Shown piece after piece: positions 35,205 to 46,797 of a stretch of 64,000 nt of DNA. Both the position numbers and the translations under genes were made by a program. Source of the stretch: Arion vulgaris (lineage: Eukaryota > Mollusca > Gastropoda > Stylommatophora > Arionidae); NCBI GenBank assembly GCA_020796225.1, contig CM036753.1, positions 8,884,501-8,948,500 on the forward strand, in the 5' to 3' direction. Each line of letters opens with the position of its first letter. Positions within the stretch are counted from its first letter, which is position 1. The notes under the pieces were generated by a model. It was not told the DNA's origin. It did no database searches and worked only from the letters and a program-made list of their open reading frames with translations.

Positions 35205-37571
35205 ATGCTGGTTTACTTGATTGAAGTCTACATCTTGCATGCTTCTCTGTCACAAGTTAGTATCCAAGGTTGTGATGATGGCTTTTTTGGACATGGATGT
35301 AGGTACAAATGCAATTGCAAGAACAGCGTTAGCTGTGGTGGAAAAGGAATTTGTGATGGGCCGTGCAAAAATAATTACTTCGGTCCAGGATGTCAGTACG
35401 TCGACATTTTATCGGTGGAAGCTAACCCGGCTGTACCGTTATATCTACGAGATAGCAACGACTCAACCTGCAATAACCAAAGCACTGCTACTGATGTTTA
35501 CATGTCTTTGAGGAAACCAATACAATTTTCCTGGTTTCGGATAGTCGTCAACCATCCCGAAGTCCTGCTAAATTTTAGCTCAGTATTGAATGATAGAGAA
35601 CAGTGCCTACACGAAAGAAAATTTAGAGTGGATAGTAATACTGTAGATGTCACGTGTGAAATGTTCGTCCATATACGAAATTTAAACATTCATGGCAGTA
35701 TCGTACCGTATGTATGTTCCATCTACATCAGCTTCGGTCGTAACTTGGCAATTCGAGAGCACACAAGTCAATCAACCACTTATCAATCTACTGATATGGC
35801 GTACGGGTCCAACAAAGCTGTTGATGGCGACAATAGTCGAAATTTTACTTCGAACAGCTGTGCACAAACAACAGTTTATGCCAGTACTGGATCATGGTGG
35901 AGTGTTAATTTCACATGGCCAGTAAAACTTTATAGTATCAAAGTCTACAATGTAAATGACAATAGAGCGTTCAAACTCAATGGGTTTGTTCTCAAGTTAT
36001 ACAACGAACACCACTACAGGCTGGGCAGCTTCGGGGGAGGTAATCACTTTGCAGTACAAGAATTTATGGTTCCTTCAATGTCTCCAGTCAGTTACATGGT
36101 ACTTCAACAATCACCCAACTTTGCTTATAGGGATCTGTCAATAACTTTATGTGAAGTAGAAGCTTTTGGGAATTACAAATGTCAAGATTTCAAGCACGGA
36201 CTATTTTGTGAGGAGACCTGTATGTGCAATAGAACTGACGTTTGTAATCCTATTACTGGGAGGTGTGGTTTTGGATGTCCACAAGGCTATTTTGGACGCA
36301 CATGCGCAGTTCGTTGCAATACGGAATGCACACACGGCTTTTGCGACTTTACCAATGGCGACTGTTATGAGTGCTTTCCTGGCTATGTGAGTGCTGATTG
36401 CAACAGAGAATGCTCTGCAGGAACGTACGGAATGCTTTGTAATAGCACCTGTTCCGAAGGCTGCAACAACACATGTAGCCATACAAATGGGCATTGCCTT
36501 TGCAAAATCGGTTATGTAGGACCACGATGTCAAGCATGTCCTAGAGGTTTGTACGGATTGCAGTGTGGGCAGAGATGTTCTCAAGGCTGCAGAGACATGT
36601 GTAACCACATAACTGGAAACTGCCTCTGTCTGTCTAGATACGCAGGATCACGATGTGACGAATGCACTCCGGGTTTTCACGGATCACAATGTGCTCTGAC
36701 ATGTTCTGAAGGTTGCAACGACACATGCAACTATGTAACCGGAAACTGTTTCTGCACAACTGGTTATATAGGATTACAATGTCAAGAATGCCCTGCAGAG
36801 TTTTACGGATATAAATGTGAGGATATCTGTTCTCAAGGCTGCTCCTACACATGTAACCACGTAACCGGAGAGTGTATCTGCAAAAGTGGTTACAATGGAT
36901 CACGATGTGAAGAATGTGAAGCTGGCGTGTTTGGCCCATTATGCAACATGTCGTGTCCTTTTGGCTGTGAGAACGGTACTTGCAATACGGTGTCTTTGCA
37001 GTGTATCAGATGCAAACGTGGATTCATTGGAGAAAAGTGCAATGACTGTGAAGATGGGTTGTACGGAACACTGTGTAATGATATGTGCTCTTCACTCTGC
37101 GTGAACAGTATCTGCGACAAGGAGACTGGCACGTGCAGAGAATGCAAAATTGAATTAAGTTTAGATTTGTGCAAAGATTGCCCTGATTACCTGTATGGGA
37201 TACTTTGCACCAAGAAGTGCCCTGCCAACTGTGAGAATTCTACTTGCGACAGAGAGTCTGGGAAGTGTGATGCATGCATTAATCAATTCATTGGAGATCA
37301 CTGCAACCAATGTCCGGAGAATAGGTATGGTAGTGGATGTAATTTGAAATGTTCTAGCAACTGCCTAAACGAAAAATGTGAAAAGGATTCTGGGAGATGT
37401 AGTGAATGTCAATCTGGATACAGGGGAGATACCTGTGAAGTTAGTTCTCATTTATCACCGTATTGGTTGTTGGTGGTGTTGTTTTTTGGTTGTTCCGTAT
37501 TTGTCGAACTCTTTCTCCTACAGATACGCAGAGCTAAACAATCTGCTGAGATTATAAACAATAAAGAATGA
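35205..37571 (+). CDS. Intronless FTP-lectin/EGF-repeat transmembrane receptor (MEGF-like)
   Basis: A single 788-codon frame. I start at the ATG at 35205 because it gives a signal peptide (MLVYLIEVYILHASLSQ). Residues about 24-65 form an EGF-like unit; 66-178 a beta-rich stretch with few cysteines; about 179-322 an FTP/F5-8C-like domain, recognised by NLAIREHTSQSTTYQS-type start (here starting LAIREH), KAVDGDNSRNF, GSWWSVNFTWPVKLYSIKVY and ALCEVEAFG-like end (LCEVEAFGNY). From about 325 to 750 come roughly ten Cys-rich EGF/laminin-EGF repeats of the kind GYxGxxCxxC. A transmembrane helix (YWLLVVLFFGCSVFVELFLL) at about 752-772 and a 15-residue basic tail end the protein. Such receptors are common in molluscs and resemble MEGF10/PEAR1 scavenger receptors; a role in recognition or adhesion is inference. 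There is no intron where family members usually have many. The frame past the stop remains coiled-coil-like, suggesting a longer ancestral tail. Confidence 0.85.
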   Translation: MLVYLIEVYILHASLSQVSIQGCDDGFFGHGCRYKCNCKNSVSCGGKGICDGPCKNNYFGPGCQYVDILSVEANPAVPLYLRDSNDSTCNNQSTATDVYMSLRKPIQFSWFRIVVNHPEVLLNFSSVLNDREQCLHERKFRVDSNTVDVTCEMFVHIRNLNIHGSIVPYVCSIYISFGRNLAIREHTSQSTTYQSTDMAYGSNKAVDGDNSRNFTSNSCAQTTVYASTGSWWSVNFTWPVKLYSIKVYNVNDNRAFKLNGFVLKLYNEHHYRLGSFGGGNHFAVQEFMVPSMSPVSYMVLQQSPNFAYRDLSITLCEVEAFGNYKCQDFKHGLFCEETCMCNRTDVCNPITGRCGFGCPQGYFGRTCAVRCNTECTHGFCDFTNGDCYECFPGYVSADCNRECSAGTYGMLCNSTCSEGCNNTCSHTNGHCLCKIGYVGPRCQACPRGLYGLQCGQRCSQGCRDMCNHITGNCLCLSRYAGSRCDECTPGFHGSQCALTCSEGCNDTCNYVTGNCFCTTGYIGLQCQECPAEFYGYKCEDICSQGCSYTCNHVTGECICKSGYNGSRCEECEAGVFGPLCNMSCPFGCENGTCNTVSLQCIRCKRGFIGEKCNDCEDGLYGTLCNDMCSSLCVNSICDKETGTCRECKIELSLDLCKDCPDYLYGILCTKKCPANCENSTCDRESGKCDACINQFIGDHCNQCPENRYGSGCNLKCSSNCLNEKCEKDSGRCSECQSGYRGDTCEVSSHLSPYWLLVVLFFGCSVFVELFLLQIRRAKQSAEIINNKE
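37560..37565 (+). terminator. Candidate polyadenylation signal overlapping the receptor's last codons
   Basis: AATAAA at 37560, with others at 37623 and about 37701. The later ones are the more likely to be functional. Confidence 0.35.
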
Positions 37572-37839
37572 AACTAAAACGTTACTAAACCAATCAAGAA
37601 TGAGGTTAAAAAGTTACAAGACAATAAAGAATGAACTGAAAAAATCAATAATGAGCTGAATAAGATACTAAAAAAAAGTTGAGCATATCAAAATATGAGA
37701 AATAAAGAGTGAATTCTGATATCAAGTATAGAACATGTTTATAAGACATGTTTAAATTAGCATGTGCTACTATCAATTGTATAGATTCACGACCATCAAG
37801 AACCATAAAGAAACAGCTAATGTCAATTAATGAGATACT

Positions 37840-38965
37840 TTAGTTTAGATCAGTCGACAGATCATCATCACTGCACGTCATGCCGATTAGTTCATAAGTG
37901 TTCCGATTCCTTCCTCAATATGTCTCCCAGCGTCTGAGAACTAATGACGCCAGTTATATGTTGGTTTACTATTCTTCTTTGACTTACATTATAGTTATGT
38001 TATGTTATCTGATGGTTCACTCTTTAACTTAGCTCGCTTAAGAGCCAAGACAAAAACGACGGAAATTCTTCTCAAGGACCTCCTTTTCGCTGACGATGCT
38101 GCTTTAGTCGCCCACAGTGAGACTACACTGCAATGCCTAATCAACAATTTGTCAAAGACATGCGACCTATTTTCTCTGACAATAAGTGTCTCCAAAACAG
38201 TTGTATTATGTCAGGAGGTAAGACATCAAATATCACCTTAAATGGCAACCATCTAACACCAGTGCAAAATTCTGCTATCTTGGGTCCACGGTCACTGCCA
38301 GCCTTTCTCTTGATGAAGAAATCAACGCTCGTGTAGGGAGTGCAGCTACTACATTCGGCATACTATCAAAGCGAGCGTGGGACAACACAAAACTGACATT
38401 GCAGACGAAGATCCAAATATATCGAGCCTGTGTAATTAGTTCTTTACTATATGGCTCAGAAACATGGACAGCCTACTCAAGACACGAGATGAGACTTAAC
38501 ATCTTTCACCTTCGATGTCTCCGCAAGATTATGGACATCAGATGGTACGACAAGATAACCAACTCTGAAGTACTGCAACGTGCAAAACTACCTTCCATCA
38601 TGGGCATGATCAGCAGTAGACGACTAAGATGGTTGGGACATGTGAGAAGAATGGAAACTTGCCGCATACCAAAACAAATGTTGTTCTGTGAACTTTCGGA
38701 GGAAAAGAGGCACCAGGGCAGACCACTGCTCAGATATAAAGATGTCTGCAAAGCCTCAATGAAAAATGTTTCTATAGATCCCAGCACATGGGAGGGACTA
38801 GCTGATGACAGAGTTGTGTGGAAAGCCAAATTACGAAAGGGCGCAGAGTCTTTTGAGAAGAGACTTATATACGAGCTGAACGGCAAGAGAGAAAAACGAA
38901 AACTCAGAAGTTGTCACAGTAAAACACTTGCCAATTGACCGTCTGTAAAGACGAAAAGGCCATAT
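37840..38965 (+). mobile_element. LINE reverse transcriptase, 5'-truncated
   Basis: 37840-37985 is LINE-associated leader shared with the tandem array at 14554. Then ILLKDLLFADDAALVAHSET carries the RT catalytic FADD. After a frame change near 38230-38340 (YLGS region), a 179-codon frame gives SLLYGSETWTAYSRHE, LRWLGHVRRMETCRIPKQML, and a WEGLADDRVVWK ending. The 3' end is CCGTCTGTAAAGACGAAAAG followed by GCC. No target duplication recognised. Confidence 0.88.
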
Positions 38966-39085
38966 ATGTCTCCCAGCGTGTAGAGAACCAGTTATATGTT
39001 GGTTTACTATTCTTCTTTGACTTACATTATAGTTATGTTATGCGATCGAAGTCATTGCACATTGGGCATTCCCATGCGGGCTCTC
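38966..39085 (-). mobile_element. RNase H LINE 3' end scrap (antisense)
   Basis: TATGTTATGCGATCGAAGTC followed by ATTGCACATTGGGCATTCC is the inverse of the CPMCHA-coding end of the 47850-48950 family. Confidence 0.6.
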
Positions 39086-39405
39086 TCATTCGCTGCAGCA
39101 ACCATCACCAATGTGTTGATCGGTCCAACACTCTGCTCCGCACATAGCCTTTGTGACTCTGACGTCACGTCTGTCACTTTTTCTTGTGATGACGTAGTCG
39201 ATGAGATGCCATTGTTTGGAACGGGGATGCACCCATGACGTTTTGTTTCGGGTTGGTAATCGAAACAAGGAGTTTGTGATTGTTAGGTCGTGGGCAGCAC
39301 ATAGTCTGAGTAATAGAAGCCCATTACTATTACACTTGTCCACGCCGTGTACTCCTAGTACTCCATCCCAGACCCGATGGTATGTCCCTGCTCTGGCATT
39401 GAATC
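39086..39405 (-). mobile_element. LINE AP-endonuclease domain fragment (antisense)
   Basis: Minus-strand frame: [80 protein letters not shown] and [12 protein letters not shown]. This is the second half of the EEP endonuclease domain, including the WHLIDYV block; the final catalytic His region is altered. It is inverted relative to the RT blocks on both sides. Confidence 0.88.
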
Positions 39406-39915
39406 TCAAAGAGATTTCAAGAAGATTGGCAATAGCAATCAAGAAGTTAAACACAATGAAGAAGATGTGGCAAAGCACCAGCAAAATATTAAAATATTGA
39501 GAGCATGCATTTTCCAAGTGGCTACTTATGGTTGTGAATCATGGACCATTACACAAAAATTAAGAACGAAAATCCAGTCCTTCGAAACTAAATGCTACAG
39601 AAAGATCCTACGAATACCATGGACAGAAAAAGAAAGAACACTGATGTCTGAAAGAACCAAATGTTAAAGAGAATTGGCTGATAAACAACATACTATACAG
39701 AAAAATTACATACTTTGGTCACATCAAGCGTCACGATGGCCTGGAAAGAACAATACTAGAGGGCAGGGTCCCAGGACGCAGAGGCAGACCAAGAAGAAGA
39801 TGGCTACAAGATATTAAAGAAACCATGAATATGACCATCGACGAAGTGGGTGAACTGGCGAGAGACAGAGTGAATTTCAGATGTGCTGCAAAGAGAGCAA
39901 CGTCCCTAAAATGAT
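39406..39915 (+). mobile_element. LINE RT C-terminal fragment
   Basis: Frame 1 (to 39667): [20 protein letters not shown] and [20 protein letters not shown]. After a frameshift near 39665 another frame continues [40 protein letters not shown] and ARDRVNFRCAAKRATSLK. Antisense relative at 58725-58875. Confidence 0.85.
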
Positions 39916-41340
39916 ACGCACCTTGATGATGAGTAGTAAATACATGTTTAAAACAATCAAGACAGTTTTGGACAATAATGAAAACACGCTTGATAAATCA
40001 TGTACACTTACTTCAAATATATATATATAAAAATGATTTATACAAAGATCTGATTTGTTGTAGTATTGTGTTTAGTTTTGATTAATCAATTGTAATCAAA
40101 TCGCAGGTCCTACACAAAGCTTTCATATACATAGCATGTGCTTGTTCAATGTCTGTTCATGTAGAAGGTATGATGCAGTGTTTCAATGCTATAAAATAGT
40201 TATCACATTCAGTTCAACCACTAACAAATGCAGTCACAGAACAAGTTTTTAAAAAAAAGTGTAGATGATCTTGTAATAGATACATTTGAAATTACTACTT
40301 GACTGTATTTTGTTCGAAACCGCCATTGACGCTGAACAATGCCATTGCACAACTTTTAAACGTGAACTGCCTATTTTAAGTCATAAATGATCACAATACA
40401 GATATGCTTGAAAAGTTATTTTAATTCTGAAATCACAATACAATAATATGAGACTTGTCAAGTAAATCTGAATAGTGTATGGGAAAGTTCGGTTCAGTCA
40501 TTGATGCCGTCTATCGCCGACGAATGGTTCACTTTCGACAGCTAATCATAGTGTGGGTGGGATATTTAATACTAGCAGATGTATCACAGCCAACTATAAA
40601 GTTATGGGTCTGTGAACTCACTGGGAAACTCCAGACCTAGTTCTAGTTGAAGGGGAGGGGGTGCTGAAATTTATATGTTTAATAGAACACTGCAAGCTTT
40701 TTGCAATTTTACTCAATTCTGTGAGTCTATGGTTATTTATTGATGAAAAATATTCTAAATATTGATATTCCTCATTGCTGAACTTAACTGGCTGCATAAT
40801 ATAACCTTGATTTAGCATGTTGTATTGATTTTAAAATGAATTCGTCTATATACAACAATACTGGAATGCGAGGTCACGTGACCGGTTGTGGTCTGATTTC
40901 CCATAATTTTAACCTGAGTCCGCAGGCCCTATATGCTTATAGTTGGCTGTGAATGTACCCATTCTTCGCACGAGAATTTAGTTTAAATCTAGTTGTAATG
41001 TTCGACACTTTTAAAGTTATAGGTATCCTTTTCCTCTGATCTTCCAAGCCGTTTCTCTTTAGTTTCCTCATTAATTGCCTTTACACTCCTCCAACACTTG
41101 TAATCAAACCTAATAACTAATCTTTCCTCCTCTGTCTCCATGTTTATGACCTTAATTTTTCTTATCATTCTACAACCGCATATCTCTAACTTCATTAGTT
41201 TCGATATATCTACGAAATTGTATCATTTCCGAAATTTTAAAGTTCCAAACAGTGCGAGACTGAGCATATTAAAGAAGCATGCCCGTCCCCTCAATATCGA
41301 CTAAAATAACAATTGACAAATTGAATTTATTCATATTATA
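39916..41340. other. No recognisable gene or repeat
   Basis: Only short open frames. 40855-40950 is locally GC-richer without a motif I can name. Confidence 0.4.
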
Positions 41341-41343
41341 AAC

Positions 41344-41510
41344 TTGGCTGAAATCGGATGCATGTGTCATAAACGTGTAGAAGTCTATGTGTTTAGGGCC
41401 TACCAAACCAATGTGCAACGTATACACGTTCTTGGCAAAGATCAAACATATCACAAAAAGTGATTAAAATTGGTCGTAAAGAACGAACGCAAAGAAGAAG
41501 AAGATATTAT
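41344..41510 (+). mobile_element. SINE family 4, 3' part
   Basis: TTGGCTGAAATCGGATGCAT, GCAACGTATACACGTTCTTG and the GAA-rich tail match 26100-26270 closely; the core and head are absent. Confidence 0.75.
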
Positions 41511-41814
41511 AAACCTATTGAATAGTGACCACATGTATTTAAAAATAAAAATGGTATTGTAATGTAAAATTGTAACGGTACTCAGGGCCATGCGGTATTT
41601 TTCTCAGTATGATGCAAGTCTTCGAACTGTCACCCTTGAACTTTTTCTTTAAGATAACTCTCTCTATATATATCACACACAGTAAAAGAGAGTAGCCAAA
41701 TTTTACCCCTTCATCTGTCACACACAAGTACACGTTCCGCACCTAAGATGTCCATGCAAATGCTACTTTAAAAAAAAATGTGAGACCCTGTTGTCATAAC
41801 ATAATCATTATCAA

Positions 41815-42165
41815 TGATAATCTCTCTCTCTTTGCCTTTTACTCCTGGGTTGGGGCATAGGCCTCAACCAACTCATGTCAAGTCTTCCTATCTCTAACTA
41901 TCTCCTGCAGCTCCTCCAGCTCTTCTTTATATTGTTGATCTCCGCCTCCAAATCTCGTCTCCATGTATTTCTCGGCCTCCTTTTCTTTCGCTGCCCCTGC
42001 AGGTTCAAGGAAGGACCCTTCTTGTTATATTCCCCTCCGGTTTTTGCAAAGTGTGTCCTATCCAGCGCCTTTTTTAACCTGTTCGTTCACTGGAATCTGT
42101 CTTGTTCTCTCCATAAGTTCCTCATTTGTGACCCTATTATACCATCTTATTATCAATGATAATAA
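41815..42165 (-). mobile_element. LINE 3' end (antisense)
   Basis: Minus strand: KTGGEYNKKGPSLNLQ-like stretch, then RPRNTWRRDLEAEINNIKKS and a WLRPMPQPRS-like end. RPRNTWRRDLEAE is the hallmark post-RT block of an endonuclease-RT LINE family. Confidence 0.75.
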
Positions 42166-42818
42166 GTAACTACAATTGTAAAAAAAAACAATATTTGTCT
42201 TACCTGATCTACTTTTCAACACAAAACTGAATTAGAATAAACGCAAAATACTATACTGATACACATATAGTATTTATCTGATTTACTGATTTAAACAAAG
42301 CTCACCTACTTACCACTTTTCAAGACAAACTAACATGTCAATAATTGTAAGATCAAAGCAGAACTATTAACACGTAACACGTGCAATTGTCTTTTGTGAT
42401 AATTGCCGCTTCAGCTTTTAGAAGCGGCAGCGCGGTATATTACAAACAAAAAGAATAGTTGCGAGCTGTGATGCCAAAAGCCTTTCAACAAGCGCTGTCA
42501 ACGATGTACCTGCACCACAAACCGAAATCAAAGGGTACTGAAAGCGCTTAGGCAGAGCGTGTGATAAATTATAATTGTTAGTATAAAGTGTATTCTGTAA
42601 CATCTAGAGATATGTATTTTGCACTTAGCATGAATTTAATCTGCAGATGTACTCTGTAAAGAAACCTTACTTCGACTCAAGTTTTGAAGATGCCGTACGT
42701 ACAACCCACGGCTTTCGCTATTCAAGGCTTCCGGAGAAAGGACTTGTAATTCTGCCCAAATTTCGCTATTCTTGTGGATTTATGTGTGTTCTTATTCTTA
42801 TGTGAAGGATTATTAATT
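42166..42818. other. Upstream flank of the P-type transposase, unassigned
   Basis: Probably includes the left part of the P-type element, but I could not locate terminal inverted repeats. Confidence 0.35.
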
Positions 42819-45105
42819 ATGCCTGAGAAGTGTTGTGTGCCTGAATGTAGGTCGAACTACAAGGGTGAAATTTATACGACAGTGTTTCAATTTCCCTCGC
42901 AAACACGCAACATTGTGCTTCGAGAAAAATGGATTCGATGTATTCCACGTAAAGACTGGGTTCCAACCAAGCACAGTGTTGTTTGTATAAAACATTTTCA
43001 GGATGAGGAAGTAATTACTGTCGAGACATTTAGAGATTCTGCTGGCACAGAACACACTGTTCAACGTCGCCCAGTTTTAAAACAGGATGCATATCCTACT
43101 ATTTTTCCAGGCTTGCCTTCATATTTATCAACAGAATCCCAGTCTTTAATGAAGCGAAAGGACCCAAATCAACGAGCTGTTGAAGTTAAAAAAAAGACAT
43201 GATAACGCTGTTTTAGAATGGCTGGAGACAGATTTTGTAAGCGATTTTAAGGCCTTACAGAACAGCTACGAAAATAAATTACAGCAACTGCTTAAAGGAC
43301 CGTGGCATCACACATGCTTGAACAATGAATATGTTCTGTTCTACACATTAAATGTAAAGCCCTACAGAGCACCTACCATAGAGCTCAGTATCAAAATTGC
43401 TCAAGACATGTCTTTCATTGTTTATATTAAGGAGGATTCAGTTGATACAAAATCATTCAATTGGCTTTTCAATAATGGAAAAATAGAGAGATGGTCCCAA
43501 TTAGAAAATTTGCTTAGTCATTGTTTAGGCACAGATATAGAAAACAATGTAACTGTTGATGACTACATCACAAAAGCTCATGAGAATTTGCTAAAGGCGA
43601 TGAATTTACTGTTTAATTTAAACTCAGAGAGTATTGTTAAAGAAGAAAATCTGCAGTTTCTGGATGAACAGCTGTTGTTGATGAGAACTAATGACAGAAG
43701 GAAGCGTTATAGTAGCAGAACTCAATGTTTGGCATTTATGGCTTACATCAAGTCTCCTGCCTGCTATCGGTTTTTTGCGAAAATCAAAATTATTATGCCT
43801 TCCGCATCCATCTACACTTAAAAACTTGATTCCATCCATGTCAAGATCATCTGGCTTTGATATGAGCAAATACTTACAGGTAAAAAGTAACATTTTATCT
43901 ACAAGAGAAAGAATAGTTGCTGTTCAAATGGATGAGATATATGTTAAATCTGCTCTGAACTACACAGGAGGACAATTAATAGGGACGGCCTCTAATGCAA
44001 AAGAAAGTGCTACAACTGTACAAGCATTCATGATATCATCTATATTTGGCAGCTACACTGAGGTAGTAGGACTAATCCCCATGAAAAAGATGACAGCAGA
44101 TGATCTGCGGACCAATTTGCTTCAGACTATACAGTGTGTGCAGTCATCTGGATTCACTGTACTAGCTGTCATTGCGGATAATAGTGCAGTTAACAGAAAG
44201 GTTTACAAGGAACTGTGTGCACCTGACAAATACAGCTTTGACAATCCTCAGCAAGATGGGAAACCCATATTCCTAATTCATGACTCTGTTCATTTGTTGA
44301 AATGTATCTGGCACAACTGGCTAAATTTAAAGGATGCAGATCAGACATTTGCCTGCCCTTCATACCCTGTAAACTCTGATAATCCAGTTTTGAAAGCTAC
44401 ACTGTCTAGTCTGAAAACTGTGTATTTTAAGGATATACACAAAATTGTTAAACTGGCACCAAGTCTAACGTACAAAGCACTCTTCCCATCCAATCTTGAT
44501 AGGCAGAAGGTACCACTGGCATTAGGTGTGTTTAATGATTATAATGTAGCAGCGCTGAGGCTAGCCGGTGAGAATGCCAGTGCCAGTTTCATCAGTATAA
44601 TCATTCAGTGGTGGAAAATTGTCAATGTGAAGAGTAAGTTTGGCGGCGTAAGAACTCGCAACCCTTTCTCACAGCCTGTCACTAATGAAGATCAGGCTAA
44701 TTTGATACACCAGAGCCAGACCTCTCCATTGTTTCATGGATAAATTATACTCGGCTACTCGACCGAGGTGGCTTAAAATACCCAACACATTCTTTAACAG
44801 TTTTAAGTCTTATGGCTTACCTTGTTGTTCAGTCACTAATCTCTTCAGTTTATGAACAACAGTTTTTAAATTCCTACAACCACAAGGAAATTGTGATGGA
44901 CACTGACAGCTAATTTTATTCATTACTTCAAGGAAGATAAAACTGTTTGTGTAGCTTGTGGTTGTTCAATAACAGATGTTTTGGTGAGAGCCATTCCAAC
45001 ACTGGCAAATATTTTCTAAAACAACTACAGGAAAACAAAAATGACATAGAGAATCCGAACAAGCTATCACATCAAATAAAAGAAAGCTTGGGAAATTTAA
45101 ATAGC
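42819..45105 (+). pseudogene. THAP-domain P-element-type transposase (THAP9-like), frameshifted
   Basis: The ATG at 42819 opens a THAP zinc finger: MPEKCCVPECRSNYKG, VFQFPSQ, KWIRCIPRKDWVPTKHSVVC and IKHF supply the C2CH ligands. The frame breaks in an A-run at about 43192 and resumes at once with a linker region (KRHDNAVLEWLETDFVSDFK). It breaks again at a T-run near 43771, where CYRF continues in another frame as LRKSKLLCLPHPSTLKNL. The catalytic core follows: AVQMDEIYVK (first Asp), VIADNSAVNRK (second Asp), LIHDSVHLLKCIWHNWL. Further breaks lie near 44735 and 44912. At least four lesions make it non-functional. P-type transposases have an RNase H-like fold with a THAP DNA-binding domain. 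Whether the lesions are real or homopolymer errors can only be told by resequencing for the first two. Confidence 0.85.
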
Positions 45106-46120
45106 TAAAAATGAATCCAGAAGAATAAAAATGTTTTACACTGTTCATAATAATACCCAATGTGTATATAACAATTATTTGTGATGCAACAACTTAGACA
45201 TCTATATTATCCCTTTTTGAGAGTGTACACTGAGTTAGATGTAAACAGTGCTGTATTTAGAAATAGACAAGTGTCTGGTTCATTTACCACAGACAGAGAA
45301 ATACACTCAGATCATATAAATTAAGATTCTTCTGGTGAAATGTGTTGAGGGTTCATTCGTTTACAAAAGGTAGGTGTGTTTTAATTTTTGTTTCAAATGC
45401 CTTAGTTTTAAAAATGTCATTAATAAGTTGCAATCGTTTTATATACCTTCTTTATATAATCGATTGTATGTAATAATAATAATAACAATAATTCCTCTTG
45501 TACCGTTATAGGTTACATAGGGCCTGCAATTTATCGATTGTATGTACAAGGAGTAAAATATAAACAATGTAAAATACACGAATTTTTAGCCTCCCTGTCT
45601 TAGTTTAGTTCAATATTCATAATCGTGATAGTGCTAGTTGTGACGTCATGAGTCAATATTTTGGCCAGTCAAATGGCCTCTAGTTTAAGTAGGTCATGGT
45701 ACAACCACAATAATAGTTTTTTAAAAAGAGTAATCTCCCTTGATCTTCACATCGATGCATAGAAAAGTCAACAAACATAACAAGTGCTACTTTACTGACT
45801 TTAGTACTATATAGTAGTACCTGACCTAAACAGAAGTTGAATATCAAACTTAAACATAGACCACAACCAGGGCATGCACTACGGTAATCAGAAATATGCA
45901 ACGTTCTTCATGTATCATCCTACGGCATTTATCACACCATTTATCATCAAAGTCGCTAGCGGTAACTTGGGTAAGTAAGTAGTAACTTAACTTCTGTCTT
46001 ATCTTATTAGTCAAATTAGTCTTAACTAACTTTAATAAATTAGTAATGACTTAAGTGACTCGAGCTCAGCAAGTATCATATGATAGTGATACTAACTATA
46101 AATATATATTAATTTTTAAT
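45106..46120. other. Unassigned, with a LINE family A scrap at 45490-45530
   Basis: CCTCTTGTACCGTTATAGGT followed by TACATAGGGCCTGCAA is the inverse of the family A 3' end. Elsewhere nothing recognised; it may contain the right end of the P-type element. Confidence 0.4.
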
Positions 46121-46124
46121 CATT

Positions 46125-46285
46125 CATTGATTTTCACGCAAAAGATGGACCTCAGAGATAACAGAGGCGACGAAAGAGACTATCTTAACAAAGCGCATAC
46201 TAGGGCCGTTTTAGAAATCTCTTCCTGACCTGACGCTGTGAGGCATACAGGATTCGAGAAAGAAAAAGAAAAAATTTATTTTCAC
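46125..46285 (+). mobile_element. LINE 3' end scrap
   Basis: GATGGACCTCAGAGATAACA and AAAGCGCATACTAGGGCCGT match the 24665 and 27140 blocks ([12 protein letters not shown] coding). Confidence 0.6.
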
Positions 46286-46499
46286 TTATTAAATGTACAT
46301 TTCTGATTAATTACTGAGAAATGTTTAGTAAGTTAGTGGGCTGTAATGAAATGAACAGAACACGCACGGAACAGATTAGACAATTGTCAATTATCACAAT
46401 AGACGTTGTCATTTTGAGCACCCTAGACAAAGAAGGTAAAAAATATAGACATCATGATCTTACAAGACTTGAACATTAAGAAACATTTGCTCTATACAA

Positions 46500-46625
46500 G
46501 ATCCGCCTGAGTGGTTATTGGGGTGCAAAGAATAAAACCACTGTTACCTGCCACGCATGTCGTAAGAGGCGATTAGGAGGCTGGCGTGGTGCTAGCTACC
46601 CACACCGTAAAATACACTAGATGGC
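46500..46625 (+). mobile_element. SINE family 4, 5' part
   Basis: CCGCCTGAGTGGTTATTGGG then ACGCATGTCGTAAGAGGCGA; it ends with GCTAGCTACCCACACCG. Confidence 0.7.
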
Positions 46626-46797
46626 TACAGAACGGAGAGCGAACCGAGTATGGAAGAGCTGATTAGAAATCGAGAATTTCATGTGGACTGTGATAAGATT
46701 GACGCTCTGCAAAGGACATGCTACATAATGATAATACACACTAGGACCTGTTACTGAGAGAAGAAAAAAGCTGAATCATAGTTAGCTTGTAATGCAA

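Noticed and set aside
36201..36608. 135-codon minus-strand frame inside the EGF receptor, and similar ones at 36634 and 36890
   Set aside because: Shadow of the Cys-rich repeats on the opposite strand; no splice or family support.
38399..38938. 179-codon open frame as a host gene
   Set aside because: Contains LRWLGHVRRM and the FADD upstream; it is the C-terminal part of a LINE reverse transcriptase.
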